Source: an uncultured Glaciecola sp. (lineage in GTDB: Bacteria; Pseudomonadota; Gammaproteobacteria; Enterobacterales; Alteromonadaceae). Taken from it: a DNA stretch of 64,000 nucleotides. Below, one piece after another: positions 62,606-64,000 of this stretch (its first letter is position 1; each line of letters starts with the position of its first letter). The translations under genes and the position numbers were made by a program. The stretch spans positions 1 through 64,000 of the forward strand of contig CANMCE010000005.1 in assembly GCA_947496235.1 (NCBI GenBank), in the 5' to 3' direction. The notes below the pieces were generated by a model. That model was given only the letters and a program-made list of their open reading frames with translations, searched no databases and was not told the DNA's origin.

Positions 62606-63112
62606 TTAAGCACCGAGTAAAGGTTTATGAAACGAGTGGATTTGCAGTAATTTGGGAACCAAGAACCCCCTCCAGCCCAACTCTTCACCTAGGGCTCCTG
62701 TAATTGCAGTTCCCAAAACACCTAAAGTTGCACTGGCTCCCACGATAAATAATATGGCTTTTGCTTCGGTCATATTGGGCATTACCGTTATTAATTCGGC
62801 TACATATTCACTGTTAGGAAAGTTATTAAATATTAACCAAACTATTAGGTAAACCGGCAATAAATAAACAAGAGGAATCAAATAGCCGACGGCCAAAAAT
62901 TTTGCACGACCTAAACCAATAGCGAAGGTACTTAAGGGTTCTTTGAATACAAGTTTAGTTAAAATTGCAGCTAACCCTGGACAAATCATGTAAAGGATAA
63001 TTAGTTCAATTTTACCCAAGTAATGTAAGAGGGAAAAAGCTAAAGCACTAAAAAATAACGTAATAAGCAAAAAAACAAAAACTTGCTTGTGTAGATACCG
63101 GCTGTCTTCCAT
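62606..63112 (-). CDS. CPBP-type intramembrane protease, C-terminally short
   Basis: This 168-residue protein begins with membrane helices (FVFLLITLFFSALAFSLL, LIILYMICPGLAAILTKL, FLAVGYLIPLVYLLPVYLIVWLIF) and reaches the first CPBP motif, GEELGWRGFLVPKL (EExxWRG). It then stops after SFHKPLLGA. Normal family members continue for about 100 residues with two further motifs holding the other metal-binding His. The gene is thus truncated by a stop or deletion, or encodes an inactive form. It is followed by the GyrI-like gene after 11 bases. Confidence 0.7.
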   Translation of the reverse strand: MEDSRYLHKQVFVFLLITLFFSALAFSLLHYLGKIELIILYMICPGLAAILTKLVFKEPLSTFAIGLGRAKFLAVGYLIPLVYLLPVYLIVWLIFNNFPNSEYVAELITVMPNMTEAKAILFIVGASATLGVLGTAITGALGEELGWRGFLVPKLLQIHSFHKPLLGA

Positions 63113-63257
63113 GTCTGACTAATCCTTAGCAATAAAACGCTTTTTGATAATTGAAGACTGGGAAGATAGAGTCACTAAGACTTTTGTAAAAAGTTGTAAA
63201 GTAAAACTTTAAGCTTAACTGCCAAAAATGCTTATTTTGGGACAAGCGTATTCAATT

Positions 63258-64000
63258 TTATATATTTAACAATCCAAGTTCTTTATCAGAAAGCTGTTTG
63301 CCTTCTAGGATATAGATGCTTTCTTGTTCCGGCATAACATTGTTTAGTATTAAAAATTCAGTGGATCTTTCGTTGACTGAATCGGCCGGAAAAACGTAAA
63401 GATTGAATTTAGAGGAAAGCTTATTCAGTTTGCTTGCCATTGTTTGTTCAGACTGCCCTTTGCCCAAAACCAAGGCTAAATTGAATTTGCTGTCATCCAC
63501 GTCTGCAATTAAGAAATCTGAATAGCGTTGCCAAGGCAATCGGGTAGGGCTGTTATTCACTATACTTTGAATACGCTGTTCATTCGTTTGCGATAACTTA
63601 AGTTGGGTAACCCAAACTTTGCGATCAGCATACCAGTATTGCGGCACAGAGTTTGGTTTGTATTCATCGGTGATTTCTTTATTTACAGCCCATAAATCTT
63701 GATTGAACTCGTTATCGCATTTTATTTGTTTGCGCTGCATAACAGAATTGATTACAGCCTCACCCATTGGCTCATCGCAATGAAAGAAATTTTCCACTTG
63801 TCGAGCACTGGTGTTGCCTAAAATAGGTGCCCAAAAAACGTAAACGTTATAGTTATCCAAGGTTTCTTTTTCTTTAAAAGCTTTAATGCAGTACGGACAT
63901 CTTGGATCTTTGAAAGCAATCAAGTCTGGCTTATTTGCATCATAGGGATTTAGCAGAAAAGCGGCATGCTTTTCGGGATCAGGAGAAAGCTTAGGTTCGG
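63258..64000 (-). CDS. Thioredoxin-fold (DsbC/DsbG-like) protein, partial
   Basis: The frame is open to the window edge, so the N terminus lies outside. At least 247 residues are visible. LIAFKDPRCPYCIKAF is a thioredoxin-fold active site of the CPYC type, and NSVPQYWYADRK provides the cis-Pro segment. The following 120 residues are unassigned. It is probably a periplasmic disulfide isomerase- or DsbG-like protein. The reading starts upstream of the TTG at 63923, so the true start is not visible. Confidence 0.72.
   Translation of the reverse strand, partial: EPKLSPDPEKHAAFLLNPYDANKPDLIAFKDPRCPYCIKAFKEKETLDNYNVYVFWAPILGNTSARQVENFFHCDEPMGEAVINSVMQRKQIKCDNEFNQDLWAVNKEITDEYKPNSVPQYWYADRKVWVTQLKLSQTNEQRIQSIVNNSPTRLPWQRYSDFLIADVDDSKFNLALVLGKGQSEQTMASKLNKLSSKFNLYVFPADSVNERSTEFLILNNVMPEQESIYILEGKQLSDKELGLLNI

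Overview
The window looks like chromosomal DNA of a marine gammaproteobacterium of the order Alteromonadales. I infer a Glaciecola, Paraglaciecola or Aliiglaciecola relative, but the genus is not proven. The reasons are the moderately AT-rich base composition, the type of gene families present (bacteriophytochrome with heme oxygenase, PhoX-like phosphatase, SO_0444-type Cu/Zn permease, PnuC with a NadR-like kinase, DUF3570/DUF4266/ApbE cluster, RtcBA/RtcR), and E. coli-like Shine-Dalgarno and sigma-factor signals. No rRNA, tRNA or CRISPR array was seen.

Positions 1-6700 form an accessory, partly decayed stretch: a vapBC toxin-antitoxin pair flanked by 31-bp imperfect inverted repeats, the C-terminal stump of a class C beta-lactamase-like hydrolase, a secreted S1-like protein that appears to have lost its catalytic His, an endonuclease/phosphatase-family secreted enzyme, a Tat-exported PhoX-like protein, a 5'-truncated IS3-family transposase, and a probable decayed membrane-protein gene. 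Positions 6696-11966 hold five genes of unknown role: a soluble protein, a membrane-anchored OB-fold protein, a DUF4407 membrane/coiled-coil protein, a coiled-coil protein, then after a strong terminator a large alpha-helical protein. This is an uncharacterised module.

Positions 12-37 kb are mostly ordinary chromosome: a YjiH-type gate protein, NAD-precursor salvage (pnuC plus ribosylnicotinamide-kinase-like ATPase), LD-carboxypeptidase, a START-domain protein, a red-light sensing operon (heme oxygenase, bacteriophytochrome kinase, response regulator), cyclophilin, ZIP transporter, a GAF-GGDEF cyclase, a TPR-sulfotransferase, amidohydrolase, AraC/LysE/MocR/LysR genes and several secreted proteins. 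Positions 37.4-41.6 kb carry the RNA end-repair operon rtcBA with its divergent sigma-54 activator rtcR and a near-consensus -24/-12 promoter. A REP-like double hairpin and two minisatellites follow rtcR. A sodC remnant lies at 44.2-44.5 kb.

Positions 47.3-55.2 kb contain the most interesting locus: a QseB/PmrA-type two-component system whose last genes overlap a cupredoxin-like protein and an FTR1-like permease, then an outer-membrane protein, a TlpA thioredoxin, a tiny DUF4266 lipoprotein ending in a glycine/cysteine tail, a DUF3570 outer-membrane protein and an ApbE-like flavin transferase, with a glutaredoxin-MauE fusion on the other side. CTTAAG repeats at about 11-bp spacing, the known PmrA/QseB box type, occur before both the regulator operon and the TlpA operon. 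Together these suggest one cell-envelope metal/redox regulon. The remaining 9 kb hold a second TPR-sulfotransferase paralogue, a DUF4397 lipoprotein, a YdjM-like membrane hydrolase, methylglyoxal synthase, a ZntR-type regulator with its Cu/Zn permease under a 20-bp-spacer promoter, a GyrI-like protein, a C-terminally short CPBP protease and a thioredoxin-fold protein cut by the window edge.
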